From NCBI RefSeq assembly GCF_030733205.1, contig NZ_JASHJL010000007.1:124001-188000 (forward strand): a stretch of 64,000 nucleotides of DNA, read 5' to 3'. Under the pieces are notes generated by a model that was given only the letters and a program-made list of their open reading frames with translations, was not told where the DNA came from and did no database searches. Position numbers and translations under genes: made by a program. Positions 1 to 9,126 of the stretch are shown piece by piece. Numbering within the stretch: the stretch's first letter is position 1; each line of letters starts with the position of its first letter. Origin of the DNA: Mameliella sp. MMSF_3455. Lineage in GTDB: Bacteria > Pseudomonadota > Alphaproteobacteria > Rhodobacterales > Rhodobacteraceae.

Positions 1-1530
1 CACCCGCAGCACCAGGTCACGGCCCACGGTTTCCGACACCTTGACCGCCGGGATGTTCAGCGACTTCTCCAGCGCCTCGGCCAGGCTCACCCGGCCGTAA
101 TGCTGGCGCGAATAGTTCTCGGGGCACCACTGGCCGGAACCGGGGATGTTCAGGCAATGGGGTTCGTCGACGACCGTATCCAGCGGCGAATAGCCCAGTT
201 CCAGCGCCGTGGCATAGACGAAGGGCTTGAAGGCCGATCCGGTCTGGCGCACCGCCTGCGTGGCGCGGTTGAACAGGCCGGTGGCATCGGTGTCGCGCCC
301 TCCGACCATGCCGCGCACGGCGCCGTCCGCCGACATCACCACAACCGCCACCTGCGCCTTGGACCCTTCGCGCACCTTTTCGGCAAAGACCTTGTCGACC
401 GCTGCGGCGGTGGCGCGCTGGATCCGCTGATCCAGCGTCGTCTCGATGATAACGTCCTCTGTCGTGTCGCCGATCAGGTAGTCCATGTCCGACGACATGA
501 TCCAGTCGGCGAAATAGCCGCCGCCCAGGTTGCGCGCGCCCTGCGCCAGCACCGCCGGGTTCTGCTGGTAGTGGCGCATGTCCTCTTCGCCAAGATAGCC
601 CTGGTCATGCATCAGTCGCAGCACCGTGGCCGCACGATCCTGGCTGCGCTGGAGGTTCGATGTCGGCGCCAGCGTCGAAGGCGCGGTCAGCAGCCCCGCC
701 AGCATCGCCGCCTCGGCCGGGTTCAGCGCGGCTGCCGGCTTGGCGAAATAGCGCTGTGCTGCCGCCTCGGCCCCATAGGCCCCGCCGCCCATGTAGGCGC
801 GGTTCAGGTAGATCGAGAGGATCTCGTCCTTGGTGTACTTGGCCTCCATCGCGATGGCATAGATCGCTTCCTTTGCCTTGCGCGACAGCGAACCTCGCCG
901 GCAGTCGGCAACGTAGTCCGCCTCGGACTCCCACTCGTCCGGGTCGTACTGCACGCCCAGGCACAGCAGTTTCGCGGTCTGCTGGGTGATCGTCGAGCCG
1001 CCGTGCCCTTGCAAGGGGCCGCGCCCCTCGCGCAGGTTGATGCGGATCGCGCTGGCGACGCCGCGCGGGCTGACGCCGAAGTGCCAGTAGAATCGCCGGT
1101 CCTCTGTGGCCACCACCGCGTTCTTGAGATGCTCGGACACGGTGTCCGCCGTCACCGCGCCGCCGAACTGGTCGCCGCGCAGGGCAAAGACCTTGCCATC
1201 GCGGTCCAGCAGCGTCACCGAGCCCCGCGCGCGCCCGTCCGTCACCTCCGACAGTTCGGGCAACCCGCTGTAGACGTACAGCACCGCAGATCCCAGGATC
1301 AGCGCCACCACCACCGTCGCCGACAGCGTCACGCGCCAGATCAGCCGCAGGATCCAACGCAGGATGGTGCCGAAAAAGCCCAGAATGCCGCCGCGCCGCT
1401 GCCGCCGGACGGGTTTGCGCCGCTGGCTTGTCTTGCGGCCGCGCGCCGGTTTCGCGGCGGGTTTCTGCGCTTTGCGCGGATAGCGCCTGTCGGCCACCAA
1501 GCGGCCGGATTTGCCCTTCGAGGAACTCAT
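1..1530 (-). CDS. Bifunctional penicillin-binding protein (class A, PBP1-like), 3' end outside window
   Basis: Peptidoglycan glycosyltransferase/transpeptidase that polymerises and crosslinks the murein sacculus from the inner membrane. The start ATG lies at 1530; the C-terminus runs off the window. Residues 1-48 are very basic and cytoplasmic, followed by one membrane anchor (about 50-88). The glycosyltransferase domain shows the ATEDRRFYWHFG motif with catalytic Glu143 and a GGSTITQQ motif; the transpeptidase domain carries the serine motif SAFK near residue 431. The final assignment among PBP1A, 1B and 1C needs the missing C-terminus. It is divergent from glnK, with an AT-rich gap between them. 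Confidence 0.9.
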   Translation of the reverse strand, partial: MSSSKGKSGRLVADRRYPRKAQKPAAKPARGRKTSQRRKPVRRQRRGGILGFFGTILRWILRLIWRVTLSATVVVALILGSAVLYVYSGLPELSEVTDGRARGSVTLLDRDGKVFALRGDQFGGAVTADTVSEHLKNAVVATEDRRFYWHFGVSPRGVASAIRINLREGRGPLQGHGGSTITQQTAKLLCLGVQYDPDEWESEADYVADCRRGSLSRKAKEAIYAIAMEAKYTKDEILSIYLNRAYMGGGAYGAEAAAQRYFAKPAAALNPAEAAMLAGLLTAPSTLAPTSNLQRSQDRAATVLRLMHDQGYLGEEDMRHYQQNPAVLAQGARNLGGGYFADWIMSSDMDYLIGDTTEDVIIETTLDQRIQRATAAAVDKVFAEKVREGSKAQVAVVVMSADGAVRGMVGGRDTDATGLFNRATQAVRQTGSAFKPFVYATALELGYSPLDTVVDEPHCLNIPGSGQWCPENYSRQHYGRVSLAEALEKSLNIPAVKVSETVGRDLVLRV

Positions 1531-1632
1531 CGAGATCTGCCCGTCACTCTTCTTTGGTCCCGACTCTACCCGTCCCGAGCGTGAATGTTGACCATCGCCG
1601 AGCGTCAGAGTAGTTTATTTTGTGACTAAATT

Positions 1633-1661
1633 TTGTGCGAGAATTTTTGATAGATTAAAAA
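1633..1661 (+). promoter_or_regulatory. Candidate promoter in AT-rich gap upstream of glnK
   Basis: The stretch 1612-1672 is conspicuously AT-rich against its GC-rich surroundings. Within it TTGTGC (1633-1638) and TAAAAA (1656-1661) are 17 bp apart and could serve as -35/-10 for glnK-amtB. The -10 match is only moderate. No good sigma-54 element with the GG/GC spacing was found, so nitrogen control, if present, would need to act on a sigma-70 type promoter. Confidence 0.3.
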
Positions 1662-1783
1662 ATAGACGCTCGCGCCCGAAAATTTGCCCGAAATCCGGGC
1701 CGATCCCTTCATTTTGCGGCCACGGACCAGTTTTGCTGCGGGTGCAATGCAGGGGCGACCCTGCCAGACCGAAGGGGACCAAG

Positions 1784-2122
1784 GTGAAACTGATCATTGC
1801 AACGATCAAGCCGTTCAAGCTGGAAGAGGTGCGGGAAGCCCTCACCGGCATCGGCGTGCGCGGCATGATGGTAACGGAAATCAAGGGCTTCGGCTCTCAG
1901 TCCGGCCATACCGAAATCTACCGCGGCGCAGAATACGCCGTGAATTTCGTGCCGAAAATCAAGCTCGAAATCGTCGTGTCGTCGTCGATGACCGACCAGG
2001 TGATCGAGACCATCAAGACCACCGCGCAGACCGGCAAGATCGGCGACGGCAAGATCTTCGTGCTCGACGTTCAGCAGGCCGTGCGCGTGCGCACCGGCGA
2101 AACCGACGCAGACGCGCTCTGA
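1784..2122 (+). CDS. glnK: PII signal protein GlnK
   Basis: Small trimeric nitrogen/2-oxoglutarate sensor that, in this family, binds and blocks the ammonium channel AmtB when nitrogen is plentiful. The GTG start at 1784 gives the canonical 112 aa; an upstream in-frame ATG would add a non-homologous extension. The T-loop is intact with Tyr51, the residue uridylylated by GlnD, in RGAEYAVNF. It sits 30 bp upstream of amtB in the same orientation, the classic glnK-amtB pair, which is why GlnK is preferred over GlnB. Confidence 0.95.
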   Translation: MKLIIATIKPFKLEEVREALTGIGVRGMMVTEIKGFGSQSGHTEIYRGAEYAVNFVPKIKLEIVVSSSMTDQVIETIKTTAQTGKIGDGKIFVLDVQQAVRVRTGETDADAL

Positions 2123-2152
2123 AGCGCGCAGTTCATCATGAGGGATAACGAC

Positions 2153-3487
<1,335 letters not shown>

Positions 3488-3521
3488 GGTTCTCCTTCCT
3501 CTCAGTTCTTGTGACCACTGG

Positions 3522-3547
3522 CCCGGGCGCTCGCGCCCGGGTTTTTT
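3522..3547 (+). terminator. Rho-independent terminator of glnK-amtB
   Basis: Perfect 9-bp stem CCCGGGCGC/GCGCCCGGG with a 2-nt TC loop, followed directly by a run of six T, 34 bp after the amtB stop codon. Confidence 0.9.
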
Positions 3548-3670
3548 CGTGCCGGAACATCGGAAGCAGCCCTTGGTCCGGCTCTGCTTCCTGGCGGGCT
3601 TGCATCCGGGCTGCGTGACTGAAACCATGGGTTCCCTTGGGGAAAGGCTGCCGACAATCAGAGGGGCCCG

Positions 3671-4126
3671 ATGATATCTCACGACTTCCTGGAGGTGCCG
3701 GGCGTCCGGTACTGGCGCATGTCGGGCGAGATTGACCTGGACGCGGCGAACGAGGCCTTCGTCGCGGTCCGGGCCGCTGGCGGTCTTGCCGCGGACATGA
3801 CCCGTCCGGTGGTCTTCGACATGCGCGAGGCCGACTTGGCGCGGTTCACCGGCGAAGACATGCGCCGCTATTCGACCCGGCTCAGGGCGCAGGGCTTCGG
3901 CGCGACCGGCGCCCTTGCCGCCTATGTCATGAGCAACGACACCAACTTTGGCATGATGCGGATGTCCGCCACCTATTTCGAGTTGTCTGGCGTGCGAAAG
4001 CAGGAGAACACGATGGTGACGCTGGACATCTCCGAGGCGGTGGAATGGCTCATTGCCCGCGCCGGGATTCCCGACGAACATCAGGCGCCCGTGCGGCGCT
4101 TTCTGCACCGTGATCCGCGCGCATAG
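3671..4126 (+). CDS. STAS/SpoIIAA-like hypothetical protein
   Basis: A 151-aa cytoplasmic protein with no signal peptide or membrane segment. The alternation of hydrophobic strands and amphipathic helices, with opening GVRYWRMSGEIDLD and a PVVFDMREADL strand, resembles the SpoIIAA-like STAS fold used in anti-sigma antagonists and uncharacterised single-domain proteins. No phospho-acceptor serine in the usual D-S-[ST]-G context is evident. It follows the amtB terminator and is monocistronic by position. Function unknown; the fold assignment is an inference from pattern only. Confidence 0.7.
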   Translation: MISHDFLEVPGVRYWRMSGEIDLDAANEAFVAVRAAGGLAADMTRPVVFDMREADLARFTGEDMRRYSTRLRAQGFGATGALAAYVMSNDTNFGMMRMSATYFELSGVRKQENTMVTLDISEAVEWLIARAGIPDEHQAPVRRFLHRDPRA

Positions 4127-4151
4127 TCCTGGGAATCAACCCAGGCGGGTG

Positions 4152-4163
4152 TTTTGTACAAAA
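4152..4163. promoter_or_regulatory. Palindromic operator-like site 1 (TTTTGTACAAAA)
   Basis: Perfect 12-bp palindrome in the gap between two convergent genes. It shares 11 of 12 bases with the core of site 2, whose centre is exactly 30 bp away. TTGTNNAA-type palindromes are typical of GntR/FCD regulators, and an FCD regulator gene ends 136 bp downstream. Confidence 0.55.
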
Positions 4164-4177
4164 TGCTGAAATCGACG

Positions 4178-4197
4178 TACGTTTTGTATAAAACGTA
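4178..4197. promoter_or_regulatory. Palindromic operator-like site 2 (core TTTTGTATAAAA)
   Basis: TACGTTTTGTATAAAACGTA: 8-bp perfect arms around a GTAT centre. The site lies on the same face of the helix as site 1 (30 bp, about three turns), as expected for cooperative binding of two dimers. No convincing promoter or gene start was found adjacent to either site. Confidence 0.55.
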
Positions 4198-4298
4198 TAT
4201 GGCGCATGGGGCTCAAACCCGGGGCCGGGTGCATGGTTTGCCCAAAGACCGGGCGCGCCTCCTGGTCAGTCTTTCTGACCGCACCGGCGGGTGGGGCT

Positions 4299-5069
4299 CT
4301 AGCGGCGTTCGCTTTCCCGACGAAGCCGCTGGCGTGCGATGGCCTCGTTCTTTTCGGCGGTCCTGTCCGCGCTCAGAGCCGCCTCGACGTAATCCAGATG
4401 CGCCTCGACCGCCGCTCGCGCCCCGGCGGCATCGCGCGCCTGCAGCGCGTCGTTGATGGCGCGGTGCTGGTCCAGCAGGCTCGTTCTCGTGGTGCGCTGC
4501 TTGAACATCACCTGGCGGTTGTAGAACACGCCTTCGCGCAGCAACTGGTACATCGACCGCATCATGTGCAGCATGATGACGTTGTGGCTGGCCTCGATGA
4601 TCGCCAGGTGAAACTCGGCGTCCAGCCCGGCCTCTTCGGCCGGGTTCCGCTTGACGTGGGCCGCCTCCATCTTGGCGAAAACCGCTGCGATCACGGCGAG
4701 ATCGCTGTCGGTGCCGTGGATCGCGGCGCGTTCGGCGGCCAGCCCTTCCAGGTCGCGTCGGAAGGACAGGTAGTCAAACACCGCCTCGTCGTGATTGGCA
4801 AAAAGCTGGATCAGCGGTTCGGAAAAGGCCGATCCCAGCACGCCGGTGACAAAGATGCCCGCGCTGGCCTTGGAGGTCAGCAAGCCGCGCGCCTGCAATT
4901 CCGACACGGCCTCGCGCAGTGAGGGCCGCGAGACGCCAAGCTGTTCCGACAGATCACGTTCCGAGGGCAGGCGCTCGCCGGGGCGCAAAACGCCGCGAAG
5001 GATCAGCAGCTCGATCTGCCGGACAACGGTTTTCGAGAGCTTCTCGGCCTGGACTTTTTCGAAGGGCAT
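4299..5069 (-). CDS. GntR-family transcriptional regulator, FadR/FCD subgroup
   Basis: DNA-binding regulator of 256 aa: an N-terminal winged helix (about 15-80, with RLPSERDLSEQLGVSRPSLREA) and a C-terminal all-helical FCD ligand-binding domain (about 100-235) that in this family binds organic acids. The start at 5069 is supported by GGAAGGA 6 bp upstream; a longer reading to 5150 lacks this. It lies 49 bp downstream of moaE on the same strand, but function in molybdopterin synthesis is not implied. The effector is unknown; lactate- or pyruvate-type regulators are the nearest in feel. Two candidate operators lie beyond its 3' end. Confidence 0.88.
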   Translation of the reverse strand: MPFEKVQAEKLSKTVVRQIELLILRGVLRPGERLPSERDLSEQLGVSRPSLREAVSELQARGLLTSKASAGIFVTGVLGSAFSEPLIQLFANHDEAVFDYLSFRRDLEGLAAERAAIHGTDSDLAVIAAVFAKMEAAHVKRNPAEEAGLDAEFHLAIIEASHNVIMLHMMRSMYQLLREGVFYNRQVMFKQRTTRTSLLDQHRAINDALQARDAAGARAAVEAHLDYVEAALSADRTAEKNEAIARQRLRRESERR

Positions 5070-5118
5070 GGCGCGTTCCTTCCGCTGGTCAGGAGAAGTT
5101 ACCAAAACCCGCCCGCTG

Positions 5119-5562
5119 TTACCACCGCCGCAACGCGTCCTCGTCCTCATCCCGTGCCGCGACCCAAGTCTTTGATTTCGCGCTGAATTCTTTCTTCCAG
5201 AACGGCGCGCGCGACTTCAGGTAATCCATCAGGAACTCCGCCGCTTCGAAAGCATCCTTGCGGTGCGGCGCCGCCGTCGCGACCATCATGATCTGTTCGC
5301 CCGGTTCCATCCGGCCATAACGGTGGATCACCAATGCATCCCCCAAAGACCAGCGCTCGACCGCCTCTTTGGCAATCTTTTCAAGGGCTTTCTCGGTCAT
5401 GCCGGGGTAGTGTTCGATCTCCATCGCGTCCAGCCCGCCGCCCTTCTGATCGCGCACGATGCCGGTGAAGGTGACGACCGCACCCATGTCGTGCCGACCG
5501 GCCGCGAACCGCGCGGCTTCGGCACCGAAATCGAACGGGGGCTCCTGGACGACGACGCGCAT
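5119..5562 (-). CDS. moaE: Molybdopterin synthase catalytic subunit MoaE
   Basis: Large subunit of molybdopterin synthase, which inserts two dithiolene sulfurs into precursor Z (cPMP) in Moco synthesis. Length 147 aa is normal. Catalytic lysines are seen as Lys116 and Lys123 in LKSRAPFWKKE, matching the spacing of the E. coli pair. It follows moaD with a 5-bp gap in a pgsA-moaD-moaE operon, so the two subunits are probably made together. Confidence 0.95.
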   Translation of the reverse strand: MRVVVQEPPFDFGAEAARFAAGRHDMGAVVTFTGIVRDQKGGGLDAMEIEHYPGMTEKALEKIAKEAVERWSLGDALVIHRYGRMEPGEQIMMVATAAPHRKDAFEAAEFLMDYLKSRAPFWKKEFSAKSKTWVAARDEDEDALRRW

Positions 5563-5567
5563 GGCCC

Positions 5568-5813
5568 TCAGCCCCCCGTCATCGGCGGAAAGAAGGCCAC
5601 TTCGCGCACCCCCGCCAAGGGGGCATCGAAATCCGTCAGCTCCTGGTCCACGGCCACACGCAGGGCGCTCAGGTCATCGAAGGCAGCGGCATAGCGCTCT
5701 TCGCGTGCGCGCAGTTCCTCGACCAGGGCGGCCACTGTCGCGGCCTGGGTCTCGACCTTTTCGCGCGGCAGGCCGATCCTCTCGCGCACCCAGGCGAAAT
5801 ACAGCACATCCAT
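5568..5813 (-). CDS. moaD: Molybdopterin synthase sulfur carrier subunit MoaD
   Basis: Ubiquitin-fold sulfur carrier, 81 aa, ending in the obligatory Gly-Gly that is adenylated and thiocarboxylated before sulfur transfer to cPMP by MoaE. The start at 5813 (MDVLYFAWVRERIG) overlaps the pgsA stop by one base (TGATG), indicating translational coupling; a longer reading to 5861 would run into pgsA. Confidence 0.94.
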   Translation of the reverse strand: MDVLYFAWVRERIGLPREKVETQAATVAALVEELRAREERYAAAFDDLSALRVAVDQELTDFDAPLAGVREVAFFPPMTGG

Positions 5814-6478
5814 CAGCGATCCTCCTTCAGAAAGGGCAGGGCCTTGCGGAAGTAGTCCCAACCCGTGACCAGCGTCAGCGCCGCGGCAATCCAGAGCAGG
5901 GTCAGCCCGCCCTTGCCGGACCAGATCATGCCCTGCAGCTTCCAGCGCAGGCCAAGGTCGTCCTCGATCTCGCCATCGAGAATCTGGCCGATGATCTGGT
6001 CGTCCATGCCCATGCTCGACACAACAAGATAGTGTTCAAAGACGCCTTGTGCAAAGAGCACGGCAATGGCCACCATCTGCGCCGTGGTCTTCCACTTGGC
6101 CAGCTTGGTGACTTTCAGCGTGCCGGCGGTATCACCGAGGTATTCCCGCAAGCCGGAAACAAAGACCTCTCGGAAGAGGATCACTGTGGCCGGCAGGACC
6201 AGCCAGGGCGACCAGGAGGAAAACCCGACGATCACCATCAGCGCGATGACCACCATCGCCTTGTCGGCGATCGGGTCCAGCATGGCGCCCAGCTTGGTTT
6301 CCTGCTGCCAGCTGCGGGCCAGATGGCCGTCCAGCCAGTCCGTCACGGCGGCCCCCAGGAATAGGATCAGCGCGGCCCAGTCCGCCAGCGGCCGCGAGAA
6401 GTACAGGAACATCACCGCAACGCCGGGAGCGGCGAGCAGGCGCAGGATGGTGAGAAGGTTGGGCAATGTCAGTTTCAT
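5813..6478 (-). CDS. pgsA: CDP-diacylglycerol-glycerol-3-phosphate 3-phosphatidyltransferase
   Basis: Integral membrane enzyme that makes phosphatidylglycerol phosphate from CDP-diacylglycerol and glycerol 3-phosphate. The CDP-alcohol phosphotransferase signature DGx2ARx8Gx3Dx3D is complete at residues 50-72 (DGHLAR...GAMLDPIAD). The start at 6478 (MKLTLPNLLT) gives 221 aa, slightly longer than the E. coli enzyme because of a loop near residues 150-175. First gene of a pgsA-moaD-moaE unit. Confidence 0.94.
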   Translation of the reverse strand: MKLTLPNLLTILRLLAAPGVAVMFLYFSRPLADWAALILFLGAAVTDWLDGHLARSWQQETKLGAMLDPIADKAMVVIALMVIVGFSSWSPWLVLPATVILFREVFVSGLREYLGDTAGTLKVTKLAKWKTTAQMVAIAVLFAQGVFEHYLVVSSMGMDDQIIGQILDGEIEDDLGLRWKLQGMIWSGKGGLTLLWIAAALTLVTGWDYFRKALPFLKEDR

Positions 6479-6570
6479 CGCAGCCTCTCTAACCGGTTCT
6501 CGGGCAAGGGGGAAGGCTTGCACGCATGGTCCCGACACCCCACCTTTGGACGAGGCAAAGCGGGGGTATC

Positions 6571-6957
6571 ATGCGTGGACTCATCCTGGCGGGACTTCTT
6601 TCGGCGCTTGTCCCGGGCGCCTGGGCGGGCATGACCCTGCACCCTGAACAGGCGCGTTGGGTGCTGAAGAGCATGGGCGGCGCGGCGGTGGATTTCGACG
6701 CGTCGCTGGACCTGACCATGCCCGGCACGGTGAACGGCAAGGCGCCCTGCAACAGTTTCGGTGGCAAGGTCGAAGGGGCATGGCCCGAACTGAGCTTTGG
6801 CCCGTTGCGGATGACCCGCCGGGCCTGTCCAGAGCTGGCGCAGGAGAACGCCTTTGTCATGGCTCTTCAGAAGGTGACGCAGGCAGAGCTGCGCGATGAC
6901 CAACTGGTCTTGCGCGACGCGGAGGGCGGCGAACTGGTGTTCAGACCCGCGCCCTGA
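6571..6957 (+). CDS. META (HslJ-like) domain secreted protein
   Basis: A 128-aa protein with a clear Sec signal peptide (cleavage near VPGAWA) and one META domain, recognised by the [12 protein letters not shown] strand and a following MTRRACPEL segment. HslJ-type META proteins are periplasmic or outer-membrane stress proteins of unclear biochemistry. No lipobox is present. ATG 6571 is preceded by CGGGGGT. Its 3' end overlaps convergently with recO by 17 bp. Confidence 0.82.
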   Translation: MRGLILAGLLSALVPGAWAGMTLHPEQARWVLKSMGGAAVDFDASLDLTMPGTVNGKAPCNSFGGKVEGAWPELSFGPLRMTRRACPELAQENAFVMALQKVTQAELRDDQLVLRDAEGGELVFRPAP

Positions 6958-7666
6958 GCCGCGCGATCAGGGCGGCGCGCGCGGGCGGCAGAGGCTTGTC
7001 GCGCAATTGCGCGGCCAGCCGGTTTTCCATGAAGTAGCCCGTTGTTTCCAGGGCAGTCAGGATTTCGCCATCCCCGGCCTCGCCTGCTCCGCGCAGGACC
7101 GGCGGCAGGGGCAGCAATCTGTCGGCCCAGTCCCCGGCCCCCTGCGCGGTCACGGCGCGGCCAGACCGGGGAGAGACGAAATCCAGCCCCTCTGTCGCGC
7201 CGGTGACGGCGCATTGGGTCAGGTCGAGGCCGAACCCCATTTCCTCGAGCAAGGCCAGTTCCCATTGCAGGTAGGCCAGGGGCCAGAGATCCGGGCGATC
7301 CAGCAGGTCCAGCAGCCGTTCGGAGCGTTCGTAGAGCGCCGGGTGCGGTTCGCGTTCGGGCAGGCAGAAGGCCAGCAGCGCGGTGACCGCGTTGAGCCCG
7401 GCCAGCGCCAGCCGGTCCCTCAGCGCGGCGGCGGCGCGCGAACGTTCGGGTTCGGCTGTGAAGCTGCCGATATGATCCTCGAGCCGCGCCCGCCATGACA
7501 GGTCGAGCTGCGCGCCGGGCTGAAGGTGCGGCGCCAGCTTGCGCGAGGTGCCGCCCCGCAAGACGCCCGCGTGACGGCCATGTTGCGGCGTGAAGACCTC
7601 GAGGATCAGCGAGGTCTCGCCGTGTTTCCGCGTGCTGAGAAGTATGCCCGTGTCGCGCCAGTCCAT
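6941..7666 (-). CDS. recO: DNA repair protein RecO
   Basis: Recombination mediator that loads RecA onto SSB-coated single strands together with RecR and RecF. The N-terminal OB fold is visible ([34 protein letters not shown]), followed by the helical region. Start 7666 gives 241 aa, normal for alphaproteobacteria. It lies downstream of era and DUF1491 on the same strand, a gene order conserved in Rhodobacterales, but a hairpin repeat separates it from DUF1491 here. Confidence 0.93.
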   Translation of the reverse strand: MDWRDTGILLSTRKHGETSLILEVFTPQHGRHAGVLRGGTSRKLAPHLQPGAQLDLSWRARLEDHIGSFTAEPERSRAAAALRDRLALAGLNAVTALLAFCLPEREPHPALYERSERLLDLLDRPDLWPLAYLQWELALLEEMGFGLDLTQCAVTGATEGLDFVSPRSGRAVTAQGAGDWADRLLPLPPVLRGAGEAGDGEILTALETTGYFMENRLAAQLRDKPLPPARAALIARLRARV

Positions 7667-7745
7667 GCGCCGAAAGATCGGCCCGCGCGCACCGATTGGC
7701 AAGCCGTGATCCAATGGTGCAGCCGGCGGCTGCGCTGGATGTCTC

Positions 7746-7793
7746 GGCCCCTTTTCGGGGCCTCGGGCATGAGTATTTCGGGAGAGAAGAAAC
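7746..7793 (+). repeat. Intergenic hairpin repeat, copy A
   Basis: Hairpin GGCCCC-TTTTC-GGGGCC (7746-7762) followed by a tail containing GAGTATTT and GGAGAGAAGAAA. The same plan (GC hairpin plus GTATTT...AGAAGAA tail) recurs at 49426-49491 and, inverted, at 25477-25522 and 63680-63741. This copy lies between DUF1491 and recO and may also end transcripts. Confidence 0.6.
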
Positions 7794-7800
7794 GTGCGGG

Positions 7801-8130
7801 TCAGGCCAGGGCGGGATCGTCGAGCAGGTGGCGGCCCTGGCGGTCTTCGACCTCGATCACCCAGAGGTCGGGATCGAAACGGCGTTGGCGCGTGATGGTT
7901 TCATCGACCTCAGTTTCCGGGCCGGAAGTGAGGTCGGTCCACTTGCGGTCGCCGCTGGCGAGGTCGAAGCCGCGGGTGAAGGCGCGGGCCCGGCCGTCGA
8001 GCGTGTTGAGCTTGACCAGGACGGCGCCGGCCGTGTCGTCGCCGTGGGCAGTGACGAAGGCGGGAATGTCCATCAGGCGAAGCCGGGCAAGGTAGGCATC
8101 CACCCAGAACCGCGCGGTCAGCCGCGCCAT
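7801..8130 (-). CDS. DUF1491 family protein
   Basis: A 109-aa cytoplasmic protein of a family confined largely to alphaproteobacteria, recognised by [18 protein letters not shown] and the [19 protein letters not shown] strand. Function is unknown. Its ATG overlaps the era stop codon (ATGA), so it is translationally coupled to era; this pairing is conserved and suggests a link to ribosome maturation, an inference only. Confidence 0.88.
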   Translation of the reverse strand: MARLTARFWVDAYLARLRLMDIPAFVTAHGDDTAGAVLVKLNTLDGRARAFTRGFDLASGDRKWTDLTSGPETEVDETITRQRRFDPDLWVIEVEDRQGRHLLDDPALA

Positions 8131-9038
8131 CAGGCGTTGCCGTCGCGAAAGTCGAGCCCCATTTCCGAGTAGCGTTCCGCCTCTTCTAGCCAGTTCTCGC
8201 GCACCTTGACCTGCAGGAAGAGATGGATGGGACGATCGAGAAATTCGGTCAGTTCCTCGCGGGCGGCCTTGGAGATGGCCTTGATCGTCTCGCCCTTGTG
8301 GCCCAGCACGATGCCCTTGTGCCCGTCCCGGGCGACGTAGACCACCTGGTCGATGCGGGCGGAGCCGTCCTTGCGCTCTTCCCAGCTCTCGGTCTCGACG
8401 GTCAGCTGGTAGGGCAGTTCCTGGTGCAGGCGCAGGGTCAGTTTCTCGCGCGTGATCTCGGCGGCGATCATGCGCATCGGCAGGTCTGCGATCTGGTCTT
8501 CGGGGTAGAGCCAGGGGCTTTCGGGCATTTCATTGGCCAGCCAGCTGCGCAGGTCCTCGATCCCGTAACCCTTTTCAGCGGAGATCATGAAGGTCCGGGC
8601 AAACGCGTAGCGTTCGTTTATGGCCTGGGTCAGGGCCAGGAGGGCCGGTGCCTCGACGCGGTCGATCTTGTTGATGGCCAGGGCGACGGTGCGGTTCTGT
8701 GGCAGGTCCTTCAGGCCTTCGAGGATGCTTTCGACGCCTTCGGTGATGCCTCGGTGGGCTTCGATCAGCAGCACGATGACATCGGCATCGGCGGCGCCGC
8801 CCCAGGCGGCGGCGACCATCGCGCGGTCCAGCCGGCGGCGCGGTTTGAACAGGCCCGGCGTGTCCACGAAGACCAGCTGGCTGTCGCCTTCCATCGCCAC
8901 GCCGCGGATGCGGGCGCGGGTGGTCTGGACCTTGTGGGTCACGATGCTGACCTTGGCCCCCACCATCGCGTTGGTGAGGGTGGATTTGCCTGCGTTGGGC
9001 TCTCCGATGAGGGCGATGAAGCCGGCGCGTGTGGTCAT
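8130..9038 (-). CDS. era: GTPase Era
   Basis: Essential GTPase that binds the 3' end of 16S rRNA during small-subunit assembly. G1 GEPNAGKST (12-20), G3 DTPG (59-62), G4 NKID (123-126), G5 SAEK, and a C-terminal KH domain with GHKGETIK (246-253) are all present; 302 aa is normal. It normally follows rnc directly, but here a transporter gene intervenes. Confidence 0.97.
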   Translation of the reverse strand: MTTRAGFIALIGEPNAGKSTLTNAMVGAKVSIVTHKVQTTRARIRGVAMEGDSQLVFVDTPGLFKPRRRLDRAMVAAAWGGAADADVIVLLIEAHRGITEGVESILEGLKDLPQNRTVALAINKIDRVEAPALLALTQAINERYAFARTFMISAEKGYGIEDLRSWLANEMPESPWLYPEDQIADLPMRMIAAEITREKLTLRLHQELPYQLTVETESWEERKDGSARIDQVVYVARDGHKGIVLGHKGETIKAISKAAREELTEFLDRPIHLFLQVKVRENWLEEAERYSEMGLDFRDGNA

Positions 9039-9126
9039 GACAGATCTGTCCGAATGCGATTTCGAATTGCTTCCCCTAGGCCAGATGCGGCGTCAAGGCC
9101 AGAGGATTCGCATGTGGCGGGCCGTC

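Noticed and set aside
605-1357. Minus-strand frame of 250 codons inside the penicillin-binding protein gene
   Set aside because: The overlapping frame on the same strand gives clear glycosyltransferase and transpeptidase motifs; this frame is low-complexity Ala/Arg/Gly.
1700-1783. Possible sigma-54 promoter upstream of glnK (GG...GC pair near 1723-1737)
   Set aside because: The spacing between the GG and GC elements is one base short of the required 10, and the TGGCAC part is poor.
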